Part shown: positions 7,639 to 18,028 of the stretch, one piece after another
Position numbering within the stretch: position 1 is the stretch's first letter
Layout: every line of letters begins with the position of its first letter
Source: Dethiobacter sp.
GTDB taxonomy: Bacteria; Bacillota; Dethiobacteria; DTU022; UBA8154
Assembly (NCBI GenBank): GCA_003605065.1
Contig: QZJM01000057.1
Span: 1-62,269, forward strand
DNA length: 62,269 nucleotides
Direction of reading: 5' to 3'
The notes under the pieces: generated by a model
What the model was told of the DNA's origin: nothing
The model's input: the letters and a program-made list of their open reading frames with translations, nothing else
Databases searched by the model: none
Translations under genes and position numbers: made by a program

Positions 7639-8751
7639 TCATTCCCCCAAAAGCATTTTCGCCTTGCTGTCCATCCCCAGGACCCCTTTTTTTAAGCTGA
7701 AAAGAACGGTCCCTGCAGAAATCTGGTTGCCCGTGTACTCTTCTACCCGTAAAGAAACCCTGGCTGCCAGGTAATTGAAGAAATCCTCCATTCCCGGAAT
7801 GTCCAAAACAGCCGTCATCTCTTCAGCCGTCGCACAGCAGGATAGTTTTCTGATGGTTTCCCGATCCGCCCCCAGTAAAGACGCATGGGCGGCAAAGGTT
7901 TCAAAACGGGCATCGGCTACATGGCTGTGTGTGTGGAATATGCCCGCCGCCACTTTAAACAATTTTCCTATATGTCCGGCCAGCAGCACCTTTTGTACCC
8001 CCTGCTCCAGGCATTTATCCAGAATAAAACCTACAAAATTTCCCATTTTAAAAATTTTTTCCGCAGGAAGAGAAAACGTTTCCCGGACAAGTTTCTTTCC
8101 AATATTGCCGGGAACGAGGACAAGGCAGTCCTGTTTCTCCGGCACCGGCAGCAGCTTCAGCTCCAGAGCCAGGGTCTCCTTAAACGCTTCTTCAGACATA
8201 GGTTCGACAATGCCCGTTGTCCCCAGGATAGAAAGGCCCCCCATGATGCCAAGTTTGGGGTTAAACGTTTTGCGGGCCAGTTCCTCACCCCCCGGAATAC
8301 TGATTACAACCCGTACTCCTTTTCCAGGAAGTAACACTTTGTTCACCTCACCGAGAATCATGGACATGGGAACCGGATTAATAGCGATCTCCCCTTCAGG
8401 TACCTGCAGCCCCGGCCTGGTCACCACTCCCACTCCTTCGCCGCCGGCAATTTCAACAACCGCCTCCTCTTTTTCTTCTGCTGACGCAAAGACATGAATC
8501 CCATCCGTAATATCGGGATCGTCACCGCTGAACTTTTTAACAGAGCAGGACACCCTCTTACCGTCTCTGGAAATATTGTGCAAATCCAATTCCAGGAGAA
8601 CCCCTGCGGGAGTAAGAATAGAGATTTTGTCCAGCTTTTCGCCGCTGAAGAGCATTTTAACCGCGGCTTTGGCCGCTCCTGCCGCGCAGGATCCTGTCGT
8701 GTAGCCCCGCTTTAACTTTTTCCCCCTGAATATGGTGTATTCCCAGGACAT
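7639..8751 (-). CDS. cbiD: Cobalt-precorrin-5B C1-methyltransferase
   Basis: CbiD, the C1-methyltransferase found only in the anaerobic pathway. 370 residues, typical. The signature LKRGYTTGSCAAGAAKAA occurs at about residues 13-30, and GGEGVGVVTRPGL and the INPVPM segment are conserved family positions. The GHIGKLFKVAAGIFHTHS segment near residue 265 is the usual C-terminal hallmark. Start is an ATG after a GGGGGAAG Shine-Dalgarno. The 83-base gap to cbiC upstream is one of the widest in this unit and holds a small CCCGC/GCGGG hairpin just before the Shine-Dalgarno. Confidence 0.94.
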   Translation of the reverse strand: MSWEYTIFRGKKLKRGYTTGSCAAGAAKAAVKMLFSGEKLDKISILTPAGVLLELDLHNISRDGKRVSCSVKKFSGDDPDITDGIHVFASAEEKEEAVVEIAGGEGVGVVTRPGLQVPEGEIAINPVPMSMILGEVNKVLLPGKGVRVVISIPGGEELARKTFNPKLGIMGGLSILGTTGIVEPMSEEAFKETLALELKLLPVPEKQDCLVLVPGNIGKKLVRETFSLPAEKIFKMGNFVGFILDKCLEQGVQKVLLAGHIGKLFKVAAGIFHTHSHVADARFETFAAHASLLGADRETIRKLSCCATAEEMTAVLDIPGMEDFFNYLAARVSLRVEEYTGNQISAGTVLFSLKKGVLGMDSKAKMLLGE

Positions 8752-8834
8752 TTTTCTTCCCCCGATCCCCGCTGCGCGGGTTTTTCCTGTTTAAAGAAAA
8801 AACTCTTTTCCTGAAAGAGAAGCGCTAACGAGAA

Positions 8835-9476
8835 TTAATTCCCTTGTTCCTTCAGGAATATGTTGAGTAGGGCATGGAGTATAGCAACGGCTACGGTACT
8901 GCCTCCCTTTCTTCCCCTGGTGCATATAAAGGGCAAATCTGATTTCATCAGTTCCTCTTTTGACTCTGCCGCACCCACAAAACCCACCGGGACGCCAATA
9001 ACCAGGGCGGGGTGGATTTTTCCGGCTTCCACCAGGTTAAGCACCTCGTAGAGGGCCGTAGGCGCGTTTCCGATAAGATAAATTCCTTCCCTGTTGTACC
9101 CGGCGGAAACCCTTATATTCGCCATGGAACGGGTAATCCCGCAGTCCGCGGCTATGTTTCGGACCTCCTCGTCGTCCACGAAGCATTCCAGACGTGCTCC
9201 CAGCTTTTTCAGGAGCCCCTTGTTTGCCCCGGAGACGATCATCCGGGTATCCGCCGAAAGGAGGCAATTGCCGCCCTGCAGGGCCTGCCGGGCGCTTTTC
9301 ACAGCTCCGCGGGATATAACCGTAATCCCGGCAAAATCAAAATCTGCCGTGGCATGAATGATCCTCTTGATAATTTTTTCTTCCTCCGGGCCGAAAACCT
9401 TATCTCCCAGGAGCTCTGTAATGATTTTCATGCTTTGCGCTTCTATTTCCCCGGGATCTGTTAAAAACTCTCTCAT
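8835..9476 (-). CDS. cbiC: Cobalt-precorrin-8 methylmutase
   Basis: CbiC/CobH moves the C11 methyl group to C12, giving cobyrinate. 213 residues. The catalytic histidine lies in IIHATADFDFAG (about residues 45-56), and PVGFVGAAESKE and the C-terminal RGRKGGSTVAVA loop are family signatures. The start overlaps the cbiA stop by four bases (ATGA). Confidence 0.94.
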   Translation of the reverse strand: MREFLTDPGEIEAQSMKIITELLGDKVFGPEEEKIIKRIIHATADFDFAGITVISRGAVKSARQALQGGNCLLSADTRMIVSGANKGLLKKLGARLECFVDDEEVRNIAADCGITRSMANIRVSAGYNREGIYLIGNAPTALYEVLNLVEAGKIHPALVIGVPVGFVGAAESKEELMKSDLPFICTRGRKGGSTVAVAILHALLNIFLKEQGN

Positions 9477-10870
9477 CGCTTTTCAGCACTTCTCCTTTGT
9501 TTGTATTCCCGGCATTTATATACCAGGGAAGAGGGCACGGACAAATTGGCATAAAAATGCAGGTGGGGATAAGAGGCCAGCATATTCATTCTTTTGATCC
9601 CACACTCCCAGGTAGCGGTAACCTCCCCATCCCTGATCTTTTTTACCCGGAAGCTGTACTCATGGCCCCCTTCGTCAACCAGGAGGGAGTGGTGGAATTC
9701 ATGGGCTCTAACGCGCTCCCCTTTTTTCCCCAGGATATTACCTGACTGCAGCTCTACCTCCACATAACCGAATCTCTGCAGCCTTTTTGTCATTTTTACC
9801 GTCCCCGGAAAGGCTCCTGTCATTGCAAAAAAGTCCCCCTGATTGTCCACAATTCCCCCGGATAAATACATCAAGCCCCCGCATTCTCCATAAACCGGCA
9901 ATTCTTCCGGGATCCTGGCGCCTATTTCCTTCCTCAGGGCAACATTGGCCTCCAGCTCCCGGGCAAAGACTTCAGGGAATCCCCCTCCCAGCAGAAGGCC
10001 ATCGATATTTCCTGGCAGTTTTTCTTCCTCCATGGGACTAAAGAAAACCAGCTCCGCTCCCAGCTCCTCTAGAAGATCAAGATTATCCCGGTAGTAGAAA
10101 TTAAAAGCCTGATCATAGGCAACAGCCAACCTCACTTCGGCAATTTTCTCCGGAGTAGGGCGGGAAAAGCCAAAGGGTGGGGTATACTCCCCGGCAATGC
10201 GTAAAAACGCCTGGAGGTCAATTGTGGCCCTGACCATATCTCCCAGGCGTTCCAGTTTCTGCTGCAATTCTTCAATTTCACCTCTGGGAACCAGTCCCAG
10301 GTGCCTGCTGGGGAGGCGGATCTCTTCGTTTGCAGGCAGGTAACCGACAACCTTGACGCCGGTATCCCTTTCCACGGCCTCCTTGAGGAGGCGGTAATGG
10401 TTTTCCCCTTTGACATTATTAATGATTACTCCCCGGATCTTGACCATGGGATCGTACTGCTGGTAACCGAGAACCATCGCTGCCGCGCTGGCAGCCATCC
10501 CTTTGCCGTCCAGCACCAGCACGACGGGAACATTCAGGATTTTGGCAATATGAGCAGTGCTCCCCTGATCTTTACCAGTTCCTGCCCCGTCATAAAGGCC
10601 CATAACCCCTTCAATCACACAGATTTCCGCCAGGGAGCCGTTTTTAAGGAAAAGATATTTCAGGGTATCTTCTTCCAGCAGCCATCCATCCAGGTTCCGG
10701 CAATGACGGCCTGTAATATGCGTGTGAAAGGCAGGGTCGATATAATCCGGCCCTACTTTATAGGGCTGTACATGCATAAAACGGGTGAGAACATGCATGA
10801 TGCCCATGGAAATCGTCGTTTTCCCCACTCCACTATGGGTTCCGGCCAGGATAATGCTGGGAACAGGCAA
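9473..10870 (-). CDS. cbiA: Cobyrinate a,c-diamide synthase
   Basis: ATP- and glutamine-dependent amidation of the a and c side chains of cobyrinate. 465 residues with two domains. The N-terminal ATPase of the dethiobiotin-synthetase type has P-loop AGTHSGVGKTT at about residues 9-19, and the C-terminal class I glutamine amidotransferase has its nucleophile cysteine in PVYGECGGLMYLSGG. The histidine needed for glutaminase activity is near HEFHHS. It lies three bases downstream of cbiP. Confidence 0.95.
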   Translation of the reverse strand: MPVPSIILAGTHSGVGKTTISMGIMHVLTRFMHVQPYKVGPDYIDPAFHTHITGRHCRNLDGWLLEEDTLKYLFLKNGSLAEICVIEGVMGLYDGAGTGKDQGSTAHIAKILNVPVVLVLDGKGMAASAAAMVLGYQQYDPMVKIRGVIINNVKGENHYRLLKEAVERDTGVKVVGYLPANEEIRLPSRHLGLVPRGEIEELQQKLERLGDMVRATIDLQAFLRIAGEYTPPFGFSRPTPEKIAEVRLAVAYDQAFNFYYRDNLDLLEELGAELVFFSPMEEEKLPGNIDGLLLGGGFPEVFARELEANVALRKEIGARIPEELPVYGECGGLMYLSGGIVDNQGDFFAMTGAFPGTVKMTKRLQRFGYVEVELQSGNILGKKGERVRAHEFHHSLLVDEGGHEYSFRVKKIRDGEVTATWECGIKRMNMLASYPHLHFYANLSVPSSLVYKCREYKQRRSAEKR

Positions 10871-10873
10871 ACG

Positions 10874-12409
10874 CTACACTTCCTTTCCGATACCAATAAT
10901 TTGGTACAGGCGTTCGAGATCCAGGTGCTGGCTTAAGATAGAGGCCAGGCGGTCATAGCTTTCTTCCCGTTGTTTTCTCATGTTGATTAAATTTTCCTTT
11001 TCCGCGAGGGGAGGCAGGCTGCGGCGGGCACGCAGGGTATTCAGCCAGCGCCGCCGAAAGAGATCGTTGTAAAAAAGGTCATGCAAATAGGTGCCAAAAA
11101 CCTGTGTGCCTGGTGAAGCCAGTCCGATCAACTCTTCTTCCTCCCCGGAAAGAGCAGTGATACAGGGCATATCTTCCCTCGCACGGCTTTTACCGTGCCT
11201 GATTTCATAACCCTCCAGCTCGAGACCCGCCATCTCTCCCCAGGCACTGTGGAGAGAAACCCTGGCCTTTACCTGCCGAGTTAATTTCCGGGGACTAAAA
11301 GTAGTGCTCATGGGTAAAAGCCCCAGGCCTTTGATGGACGAAAGGTCACTGCTTTCTGTCCCGACCGGATCGTGCAGATCTTCTCCCAGCATCTGGAAGC
11401 CGCCGCAGATGCCTACCACGGGTGTCCCCCCGGCGTTGAGCTTTAGGATATGTTCTGCCAGTCCGGATGAATATAAAAAGAGCAGGTCAGCAGTTGTATT
11501 TTTGGTTCCCGGTAGGATAACGGCATCAGGGGTCCCCAGTTCTTCTACCCGGTCCAGGTAACGCAGTGTTACGTCCGCTTCCGCCTCCAGCGGGGCAAAA
11601 TCAGTATAATTGGAGATGCGGGGCATCTTGATCACGACAATATCCAGCAAGCCACCTGTACCTTTCATCTCTTTTTTATCCTGGAGGGCTACAGAGTCTT
11701 CCTCCTCTATACCCGGATTCCTGATAAAGGGCACCACGCCAAGCACCGGCAAACCGGTGCGCTCTTCCAGAAAGTCCAGCCCGGGCTTTAAGAGCCCCAG
11801 ATCACCCCTGAACTTGTTGATGATAAAACCGGATACCAGCTCCCTTTCCCGTGGAGCTAAAAGTTCCAGGGTTCCCAGTAGGGAGGCAAAGACACCTCCC
11901 CGGTCAATATCAGCCACCAAGAGAACAGGGGCTTCCGCCAGAAGGGCGATTTCCATGTTGGCAATGTCCCTGTCCCTTAAATTTACCTCGGCGGGACTTC
12001 CGGCCCCTTCGATGACAATAACCTGGTAGGCAGAGCGTAGTTTAAAGAGGGCTTCTTTAACAATTTCCAGGCCCCTGGGAACAAATTCGTTCCGGTACCC
12101 CCTGGCGCTCATATCAGAAAAAGGTTTGCCCAGGACAATGACCTGTGCCATCATATCTTCCTTGGGTTTCAGCAGGATAGGGTTCATTTCTGCAGTGGCT
12201 GTTATTCCCGCAGCTTCGGCCTGAACCCCCTGTGCCCTTCCAATTTCACGCCCGTCCACCGTAACATAGGAATTTAAGGCCATATTCTGAGCTTTAAAAG
12301 GAGCCACCTCCAGGCCCTTCCGGTAAAGTAGACGGCAGAGACCGGCAACCAGAAGGCTTTTGCCCACGTGGGACGAAGTGCCCTGGATCATAAGACATTT
12401 CGCCAGCAT
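10874..12409 (-). CDS. cbiP: Cobyric acid synthase
   Basis: Amidates the b, d, e and g side chains of adenosylcobyrinate diamide. About 511 residues from the ATG at 12409, which has AAGGTGG upstream and places LMIQGTSSHVGKS, the P-loop, next to the start. A longer frame from a TTG at 12475 would overlap hemL by four bases and add 22 residues absent from the family. The glutaminase nucleophile is in PVVGICGGFQMLG, and the histidine is in GTYLHDLF. Confidence 0.94.
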   Translation of the reverse strand: MLAKCLMIQGTSSHVGKSLLVAGLCRLLYRKGLEVAPFKAQNMALNSYVTVDGREIGRAQGVQAEAAGITATAEMNPILLKPKEDMMAQVIVLGKPFSDMSARGYRNEFVPRGLEIVKEALFKLRSAYQVIVIEGAGSPAEVNLRDRDIANMEIALLAEAPVLLVADIDRGGVFASLLGTLELLAPRERELVSGFIINKFRGDLGLLKPGLDFLEERTGLPVLGVVPFIRNPGIEEEDSVALQDKKEMKGTGGLLDIVVIKMPRISNYTDFAPLEAEADVTLRYLDRVEELGTPDAVILPGTKNTTADLLFLYSSGLAEHILKLNAGGTPVVGICGGFQMLGEDLHDPVGTESSDLSSIKGLGLLPMSTTFSPRKLTRQVKARVSLHSAWGEMAGLELEGYEIRHGKSRAREDMPCITALSGEEEELIGLASPGTQVFGTYLHDLFYNDLFRRRWLNTLRARRSLPPLAEKENLINMRKQREESYDRLASILSQHLDLERLYQIIGIGKEV

Positions 12410-12471
12410 ATTGTTCCCACCTTTCCCTGAATGCAAACTCATCAGATGCGGTTTAAAAAACATCTTTCTAT

Positions 12472-13767
12472 TCAACCTAATCTTTTTTTAACAGCGGCAA
12501 ATGCTTTTTCTGCGGCAGTAATGGTCTTTTTAATATCTTCATCTCCGTGGACCAGGGATACAAAACCCGCTTCAAACTGGGAAGGAGCAATATAGACACC
12601 GTTTTCAAGGAGCGTGTGAAAGAACACGTTAAAGCTCATTACGTCCGAGGCCGCGGCTGAGCGGAAATCAGTCACTTCTTCCCGGGAAAAATACGTACAG
12701 AACATGGAACCGGCCCTCTTAAAACAAATGTCTACATGATGTATCTCGGCAGCATTTTCCAGTCCCCTTGCAAGCTGGGCTGACTTTTTTTCCAGTTTTT
12801 CATACGTGCCCGGTTCTTTTAATATGGTCAGTGTCTCAATCCCGGCAGCCATAGCCAGGGGATTTCCGGAAAGGGTTCCCGCCTGGTAAACAGCTCCGGA
12901 TGGTGCCACCTGTTCCATAATCTCCTTCTTCCCGCCATAAGCTCCCACAGGGAGTCCCCCCCCTATAATCTTCCCCAGGGTAGTCAGGTCCGGGAAAACC
13001 TGAAACCGTTCCTGAGCGCCTCCGTACGAGAGACGAAAGCCGGTCATAACTTCATCAAAGATAAGCAGGGCGCCATAACGGCGGGTAATCTCCCGCAAAC
13101 CCTCCAGGAACCCCTTTTCCGGTAGGACAAGGCCCATGTTCCCTGCAACCGGTTCCACAATAATACCGGCAATTTCTTCGCCTGCCAGCTCAAAAACCTC
13201 TTTCACAGCCGGAAGATCATTATAAGAGACTACGATGATATCCCCGGCAGTGCCGCTGGTCACTCCCGGACTGTCGGGAAGGCCCAGGGTCGACACCCCG
13301 GATCCCGCTTTGATCAGGAGGCTGTCCCCGTGGCCGTGATAACACCCTGCAAATTTCACTATCTTTTCACGACCGGTATAGCCACGGGCCAACCGGATCG
13401 CGCTCATAACGGCTTCGGTTCCTGAATTAACCATGCGCACCATTTCCACGGAAGGGACCGCTTCAACCACCAGGCGGGCCATCTCCGTTTCCAGCGAAGT
13501 GGGTGCTCCAAAGCTGGTTCCCCGTGCCGCAGTCCGGCTGATAACTTCCACAACGGGCGGATAAGCATGGCCCAGAATCAGGGGCCCCCAGGAGCAGACG
13601 TAATCAATATATTCGTTTCCGTCCACGTCAACAATCCTGCAGCCTTCTCCTTTCTGCAAAAAAAAGGGTTCCCCCCCCACGGCCTTAAATGCCCTGACCG
13701 GGCTGTTCACACCACCGGGAAGGTACTGTTTCGCCTCGGAAAAAAGGGCCCGGGATTTAGAAAGCAT
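12472..13767 (-). CDS. hemL: Glutamate-1-semialdehyde 2,1-aminomutase
   Basis: PLP enzyme converting glutamate-1-semialdehyde to 5-aminolevulinate, the second step of the C5 tetrapyrrole route. 431 residues from the ATG at 13767 (AGAGGTG about 8 bases upstream). Signatures are [31 protein letters not shown] and the PLP lysine in [17 protein letters not shown]. It cooperates with hemA, encoded at 27289 on the opposite strand behind the second riboswitch. Confidence 0.96.
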   Translation of the reverse strand: MLSKSRALFSEAKQYLPGGVNSPVRAFKAVGGEPFFLQKGEGCRIVDVDGNEYIDYVCSWGPLILGHAYPPVVEVISRTAARGTSFGAPTSLETEMARLVVEAVPSVEMVRMVNSGTEAVMSAIRLARGYTGREKIVKFAGCYHGHGDSLLIKAGSGVSTLGLPDSPGVTSGTAGDIIVVSYNDLPAVKEVFELAGEEIAGIIVEPVAGNMGLVLPEKGFLEGLREITRRYGALLIFDEVMTGFRLSYGGAQERFQVFPDLTTLGKIIGGGLPVGAYGGKKEIMEQVAPSGAVYQAGTLSGNPLAMAAGIETLTILKEPGTYEKLEKKSAQLARGLENAAEIHHVDICFKRAGSMFCTYFSREEVTDFRSAAASDVMSFNVFFHTLLENGVYIAPSQFEAGFVSLVHGDEDIKKTITAAEKAFAAVKKRLG

Positions 13768-13841
13768 ATTCCTGTTCACCTCTTAAAAAATGATAAGCAG
13801 CAATCGGGACCGATAGTATCTTTTCATTCTCGTAAATAAGT

Positions 13842-14825
13842 TCAGTCCACACCCTCCATCAGCCAACGTGCCGCTTCCCTGGCATGATAGGTGATAATCA
13901 GATCAGCTCCCGCCCGCTTAATAGAGAGAAGCTGTTCCAAAACAACACTCTTTTCATCAATCCACCCCCTGGAGGCAGCGGCTTTTACCATGGAGTATTC
14001 TCCACTCACATTAAAGGCGGCAACGGGAGTACAGGTGTTTTCTTTCACAGCGCGTACTATATCCAGGTATGACAGCGCAGGTTTTACCATTACTATATCC
14101 GCACCTTCCATCAGGTCCTGGGATACTTCCCGAAGTGCTTCCCGGGAGTTGGCAGGATTCATCTGGTAAGACCTCCGGTCTCCAAACCGGGGGGCGGAAC
14201 CGGCTGCTTCCCGGAAAGGCCCGTAAAAGGTCGACGCATATTTGACCGTATAGGACATGATCAGCGCGTGCTCAAAGTTTTCCCGGTCCAGGGCGCTTCG
14301 CAGGGCAGCAACCCTGCCGTCCATCATATCGGAGGGTGCGACAATATCAGCTCCCGCTGAAACATGGGAAACGGCAATTTTCGCCAAAACTTCCAGAGAA
14401 GAATCGTTAACTATTTCACCATCCCTGATAATCCCGCAGTGGCCGTGATCGGTATATTCGCAAAGACAGACGTCAGTGATCACGATGACTTCCGGCCATT
14501 TCTCCTTAATAGCCCTGGCAGAACGCTGGACCGCTTCACCTGGATCATAGGCCGACGTCCCCACCGCATCTTTGTAGGCAGGAATACCAAAAAGAATCAC
14601 CGCAGGAATGCCAAGTGCCCGGATTTCTTTCATCTCTTTCAATACATTATCAACAGATAACTGGTAAACTCCTGGCATGGAGTCAATGGGTTTTTTTACA
14701 TTCCTGCCATTTACAACAAAAAGAGGATAAATCAAATCAGTCACCGCCAGACGGATCTCCTGGACCATCCGGCGCAAAGTCCCGGTCCGCCGCAGGCGAC
14801 GGGGCCTCTCCTGGGGAAAACCCAT
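13842..14825 (-). CDS. hemB: Delta-aminolevulinic acid dehydratase (porphobilinogen synthase)
   Basis: Condenses two 5-aminolevulinates to porphobilinogen. 327 residues. The cysteine-rich metal site [14 protein letters not shown] (about residues 120-133) indicates the zinc-type enzyme. The Schiff-base lysines are in SYTVKYAS and [10 protein letters not shown]. The start shares one base with the stop of the cobA-hemD fusion. It forms a hemC-cobA/hemD-hemB-hemL block within the B12 transcription unit. Confidence 0.96.
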   Translation of the reverse strand: MGFPQERPRRLRRTGTLRRMVQEIRLAVTDLIYPLFVVNGRNVKKPIDSMPGVYQLSVDNVLKEMKEIRALGIPAVILFGIPAYKDAVGTSAYDPGEAVQRSARAIKEKWPEVIVITDVCLCEYTDHGHCGIIRDGEIVNDSSLEVLAKIAVSHVSAGADIVAPSDMMDGRVAALRSALDRENFEHALIMSYTVKYASTFYGPFREAAGSAPRFGDRRSYQMNPANSREALREVSQDLMEGADIVMVKPALSYLDIVRAVKENTCTPVAAFNVSGEYSMVKAAASRGWIDEKSVVLEQLLSIKRAGADLIITYHAREAARWLMEGVD

Positions 14826-16381
14826 TAGAACGTCCCCCCTGTCAATGTGTTTTCTTCAAAAAATTCACGGACAGCTTTTATGAGACCGTCAATCGTGTAT
14901 TCGCCTGCCTCCACGCTGATCTCAAGTCCCATTTCCCTGGCCGTCCCGGAAGTTACCGGTCCGATACTGGCCAGCACAACCCCACAGAGGAGCTCTTTAA
15001 AATCACTGCCCAGGAGTTGAATAAAATTGCGGACCGTGGAAGAACTGGTAAAGGTGACCATATGGATCATCCCACCGGCTAACATCTCTCGCAAAAGCCT
15101 TGTATCCCCATCACCCTGAACAGTACGGTACACTTCCACATTATCAACGATGGCCCCCCTGGATAAAAGAGTAGAGGGGAGTACTTCGCGAGCTAGATCC
15201 GCCCGGGGCAGAAGGACCCTTTCTCCGGGTTTCAGAACCCCGGCAAGCTGTTTAAGAACCGCTTCGGCCCGGTATTCAGCCGGGACATAATCCACCAGGA
15301 GGCCTTTTTCCCGCAGCGCATCCCTGGTCCGCGGACCAATGGCACAGAGACGCAGCCCTTTTAAATCCCTGATATCCCTCCCCCGGTCTCGCAGTCGTCG
15401 GAAAAAGAAATCTACTCCATTAACGCTTGTAAAAATCAACCAGTCATACCCGGCAATCCTCTCCATGGCCCTGTCCAGGGAAGTATAGTCAGCAGGGGGA
15501 ACAATCCTGATGGCGGGAAATTCCAAAGGCTCTCCCCCCAGTTCTTCAATTTTATCTGACAGGTCTCCGGCCTGTTCCCGGGAGCGGGTAACAACAATCC
15601 GTTTTCCGAAAAGGGGCTTTCGTTCAAACCATCCCAATTTTTTATGTAACGATACAACGTCCCCTACAACAATAACAGCCGGTGATGGTATCTGAAAGGA
15701 CTGGACTTTTAAAACAATATCCTGCAGGTTTCCGGTCAGGGTTTGCTGTTCCGGCCGTGTGCCCCAGGATATAACGGCAACGGGGGTTGCAGGAGAACAC
15801 CCGTTTATCAGAAGCTGCCGTGTGATAAGGGGGAGATTTTGCATCCCCATCAAAAAGACCAGCGTATCCACTCCGGCGGCCAATTTGTCCCAGGCAATGC
15901 TGCTCTGGTTTTTACCGGGTTCCTCATGGCCTGTGATCACAGCAAAACTTGAACTCATCCCCCGGTGGGTTACGGGAATACCGGCATAAGCAGGGACGGA
16001 GACGGCCGAGGTCACCCCGGGAACAATCTCAAAGGGTATCCCGTTTTCAGCCAGAAGTGCAGCCTCTTCCCCCCCCCTTCCGAAAATGAAGGGATCCCCG
16101 CCTTTTAACCGTGTTACAATATGGCCTTCCAAAGCTTTTTCCACCAGGAGCATCCCGATGGCATCCTGGTCCAGGGTATGACAACCGGGTTCTTTCCCTG
16201 CATAAATTAACTCGGCCCCGGGGCGGGCGTAGCTTAAAAGCCGTTCGTTTACCAGGCGGTCATAAACCAGGACTTCTGCAAGGGAGAGAACCCGCAATCC
16301 TTTCAGGGTGATAAGTCCGGGGTCCCCGGGCCCTGCACCTACCAGGTAAACCTTACCGTTTTTTTTACTCTTGTTCTTCAT
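14825..16381 (-). CDS. cobA-hemD: Uroporphyrinogen-III C-methyltransferase / uroporphyrinogen-III synthase fusion
   Basis: Bifunctional fusion of 518 residues. Residues about 10-250 are the SUMT domain ([54 protein letters not shown]) making precorrin-2. Residues about 258-510 are HemD ([33 protein letters not shown]), which closes uroporphyrinogen III. The fusion channels uroporphyrinogen III straight to precorrin-2, favouring corrinoid/siroheme over haem. Start overlaps hemC by 17 bases. Such fusions are common in Clostridia. Confidence 0.95.
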   Translation of the reverse strand: MKNKSKKNGKVYLVGAGPGDPGLITLKGLRVLSLAEVLVYDRLVNERLLSYARPGAELIYAGKEPGCHTLDQDAIGMLLVEKALEGHIVTRLKGGDPFIFGRGGEEAALLAENGIPFEIVPGVTSAVSVPAYAGIPVTHRGMSSSFAVITGHEEPGKNQSSIAWDKLAAGVDTLVFLMGMQNLPLITRQLLINGCSPATPVAVISWGTRPEQQTLTGNLQDIVLKVQSFQIPSPAVIVVGDVVSLHKKLGWFERKPLFGKRIVVTRSREQAGDLSDKIEELGGEPLEFPAIRIVPPADYTSLDRAMERIAGYDWLIFTSVNGVDFFFRRLRDRGRDIRDLKGLRLCAIGPRTRDALREKGLLVDYVPAEYRAEAVLKQLAGVLKPGERVLLPRADLAREVLPSTLLSRGAIVDNVEVYRTVQGDGDTRLLREMLAGGMIHMVTFTSSSTVRNFIQLLGSDFKELLCGVVLASIGPVTSGTAREMGLEISVEAGEYTIDGLIKAVREFFEENTLTGGTF

Positions 16382-17312
16382 GAATGTTAAACTCCCGTCT
16401 TACCTGTTCCAGAATAGCTGCGCCCCCGCGGGAAATCAGGTCCCGGGCCAGGTTTACACCCATTTCCCCTGCAGAAACTACAGAACCGCTTCTTTCACCT
16501 CGCAGGAGATCTCTCCCATCCATGGAGCAAATAACCCCCTGAAGGAATACCCGGTCCCCCATTGTTTCTCCCAGCACTCCAACGGGAACCTGGCACCCCC
16601 CCTCCACTTCCCGTAGAAAAGCCCTTTCCGCCTCCAAAGAAATCCGCGTCGGTCCATGATCAAGCCGGGATACCATTTCCTCAATTTCCCTGTCCCCTTC
16701 ACGGATCTCGACACCCAGGGCCCCCTGCCCTGCTGCGGGAAGGCAGACCCCTGTAGGGATAACTTCGGAAACGTGTTCCAGCCACCCCATACGCCTGACA
16801 CCGGCAAAAGCTAAAATAAGGGCAGAAAAATCTTCCTCAAAAAGTTTTCGCATCCGGGTGTCCACATTCCCCCTTAGAGAGAGAAAAACGAGGTCCGGAC
16901 GGAAGTGTTTTAACTGGGCAATACGGCGCAGGCTGCCGGTCGCTACCGCTGCTCCGGGTGGGAGCTCGTGTAATTTGTTGTCCCCCCGGCAGATAAGAAC
17001 ATCCCGGGGATCCTCCCGTTGCAGGATAGCGCCCATCTTTAACCCTTCCGGAATAAAAGTGGGAACATCCTTCATGCTGTGGACAGCCAGGTCAATCTTC
17101 CCTTCCAAAAGGGCCTGCTCTATTTCCTTGACAAAAAAGCCCTTCCCTTCCACCTTTGCCAGGGGTACTTCCGAAATCAGATCCCCCCTGGTCCTGATTT
17201 TTTGGAGGACAAATTCCCGGTGGGGAGCTATTTTTTGAAGTAATGAAATAACATGCTCCGCCTGATGCATGGCCAGCCGGCTTCCCCGGGTACCTACAAC
17301 CACTCTTTTCAT
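16365..17312 (-). CDS. hemC: Porphobilinogen deaminase (hydroxymethylbilane synthase)
   Basis: Polymerises four porphobilinogens to hydroxymethylbilane. 315 residues. GTRGSRLAMHQAEHVI is the N-terminal signature. LAVHSMKDVPT is the active-site loop with its aspartate. The dipyrromethane cofactor is held by the cysteine of GGCQVPVG (about residue 239). Twenty bases separate it from the precorrin-2 dehydrogenase gene upstream. Confidence 0.96.
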   Translation of the reverse strand: MKRVVVGTRGSRLAMHQAEHVISLLQKIAPHREFVLQKIRTRGDLISEVPLAKVEGKGFFVKEIEQALLEGKIDLAVHSMKDVPTFIPEGLKMGAILQREDPRDVLICRGDNKLHELPPGAAVATGSLRRIAQLKHFRPDLVFLSLRGNVDTRMRKLFEEDFSALILAFAGVRRMGWLEHVSEVIPTGVCLPAAGQGALGVEIREGDREIEEMVSRLDHGPTRISLEAERAFLREVEGGCQVPVGVLGETMGDRVFLQGVICSMDGRDLLRGERSGSVVSAGEMGVNLARDLISRGGAAILEQVRREFNIHEEQE

Positions 17313-17332
17313 CGTCCATTCTCCTCATACCT

Positions 17333-18016
17333 CTACTTCTCCGAAGGTTCCACATCCGCAGACGTCCGGTGTTCGTCCAGAATTTTCCTGAGTTCCTGAT
17401 CCAACTCGTGAGAGGTCAGTACCCTGAACTGGTGAAAAAAATCTTCTCCCGCCAGCTTTAAAAAAAGCTTCTTTCTTATGCTGTGATCCATCACTTTCTG
17501 GAGAATGAGGGGGCGAAGCTCTCCGAGGTAAAACAGGAATTCACCCCACTCTTTCTCCATCTGCCGCTCCAGTTTTTCCCGCAGCAGGCGGGCAAAAGCC
17601 GGGCTTTTGCCCCCTGTTGATATGGAGATGCTCAACGGTCCCTGCCTGGCTACAGAAGGAAAAAAGAAGCTGCACTGGGACGGGTTATCCACAATATTAA
17701 CAGGAATATTGCGGGAATGGCAGTCCTCTGCTATCCTGGAGTTTGTCTTTTCATCTCCTGTCGCTCCTACGGCCAGAAATACCCCCTTTAAATGATCAGG
17801 GTGATAGTACTCCTGCATGTAATTAATTTTACCTCTGGCCGCTTGGCTCTCCAGTTCCGGGATCAGGGCAGGGCTGACTACCAGTACGGAAGAAGCAGCG
17901 GAAAGGAGGATATTTACCTTGCGAAGGGCAACCCTGCCCCCACCAACCACAAGGCAATTTTTATCCTCCAGCTTCAAAAGGAGAGGATAAAAACTGTTCC
18001 GGAAACCCCTGTTCAT
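17333..18016 (-). CDS. Precorrin-2 dehydrogenase (siroheme synthase N-domain)
   Basis: NAD-dependent enzyme of the Met8/CysG-N family oxidising precorrin-2 to sirohydrochlorin. 227 residues. The nucleotide loop CLVVGGGRVALRKV is at about residues 19-32, and NIVDNPSQCSFFFPSVARQG is the family hallmark with the conserved aspartate. The chelatase is supplied separately by cbiX at 24121, giving cobalt-sirohydrochlorin for the anaerobic route. The C-terminal helical part is longer than in minimal homologues. Confidence 0.9.
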   Translation of the reverse strand: MNRGFRNSFYPLLLKLEDKNCLVVGGGRVALRKVNILLSAASSVLVVSPALIPELESQAARGKINYMQEYYHPDHLKGVFLAVGATGDEKTNSRIAEDCHSRNIPVNIVDNPSQCSFFFPSVARQGPLSISISTGGKSPAFARLLREKLERQMEKEWGEFLFYLGELRPLILQKVMDHSIRKKLFLKLAGEDFFHQFRVLTSHELDQELRKILDEHRTSADVEPSEK

Positions 18017-18028
18017 GTCTTTTCCTCC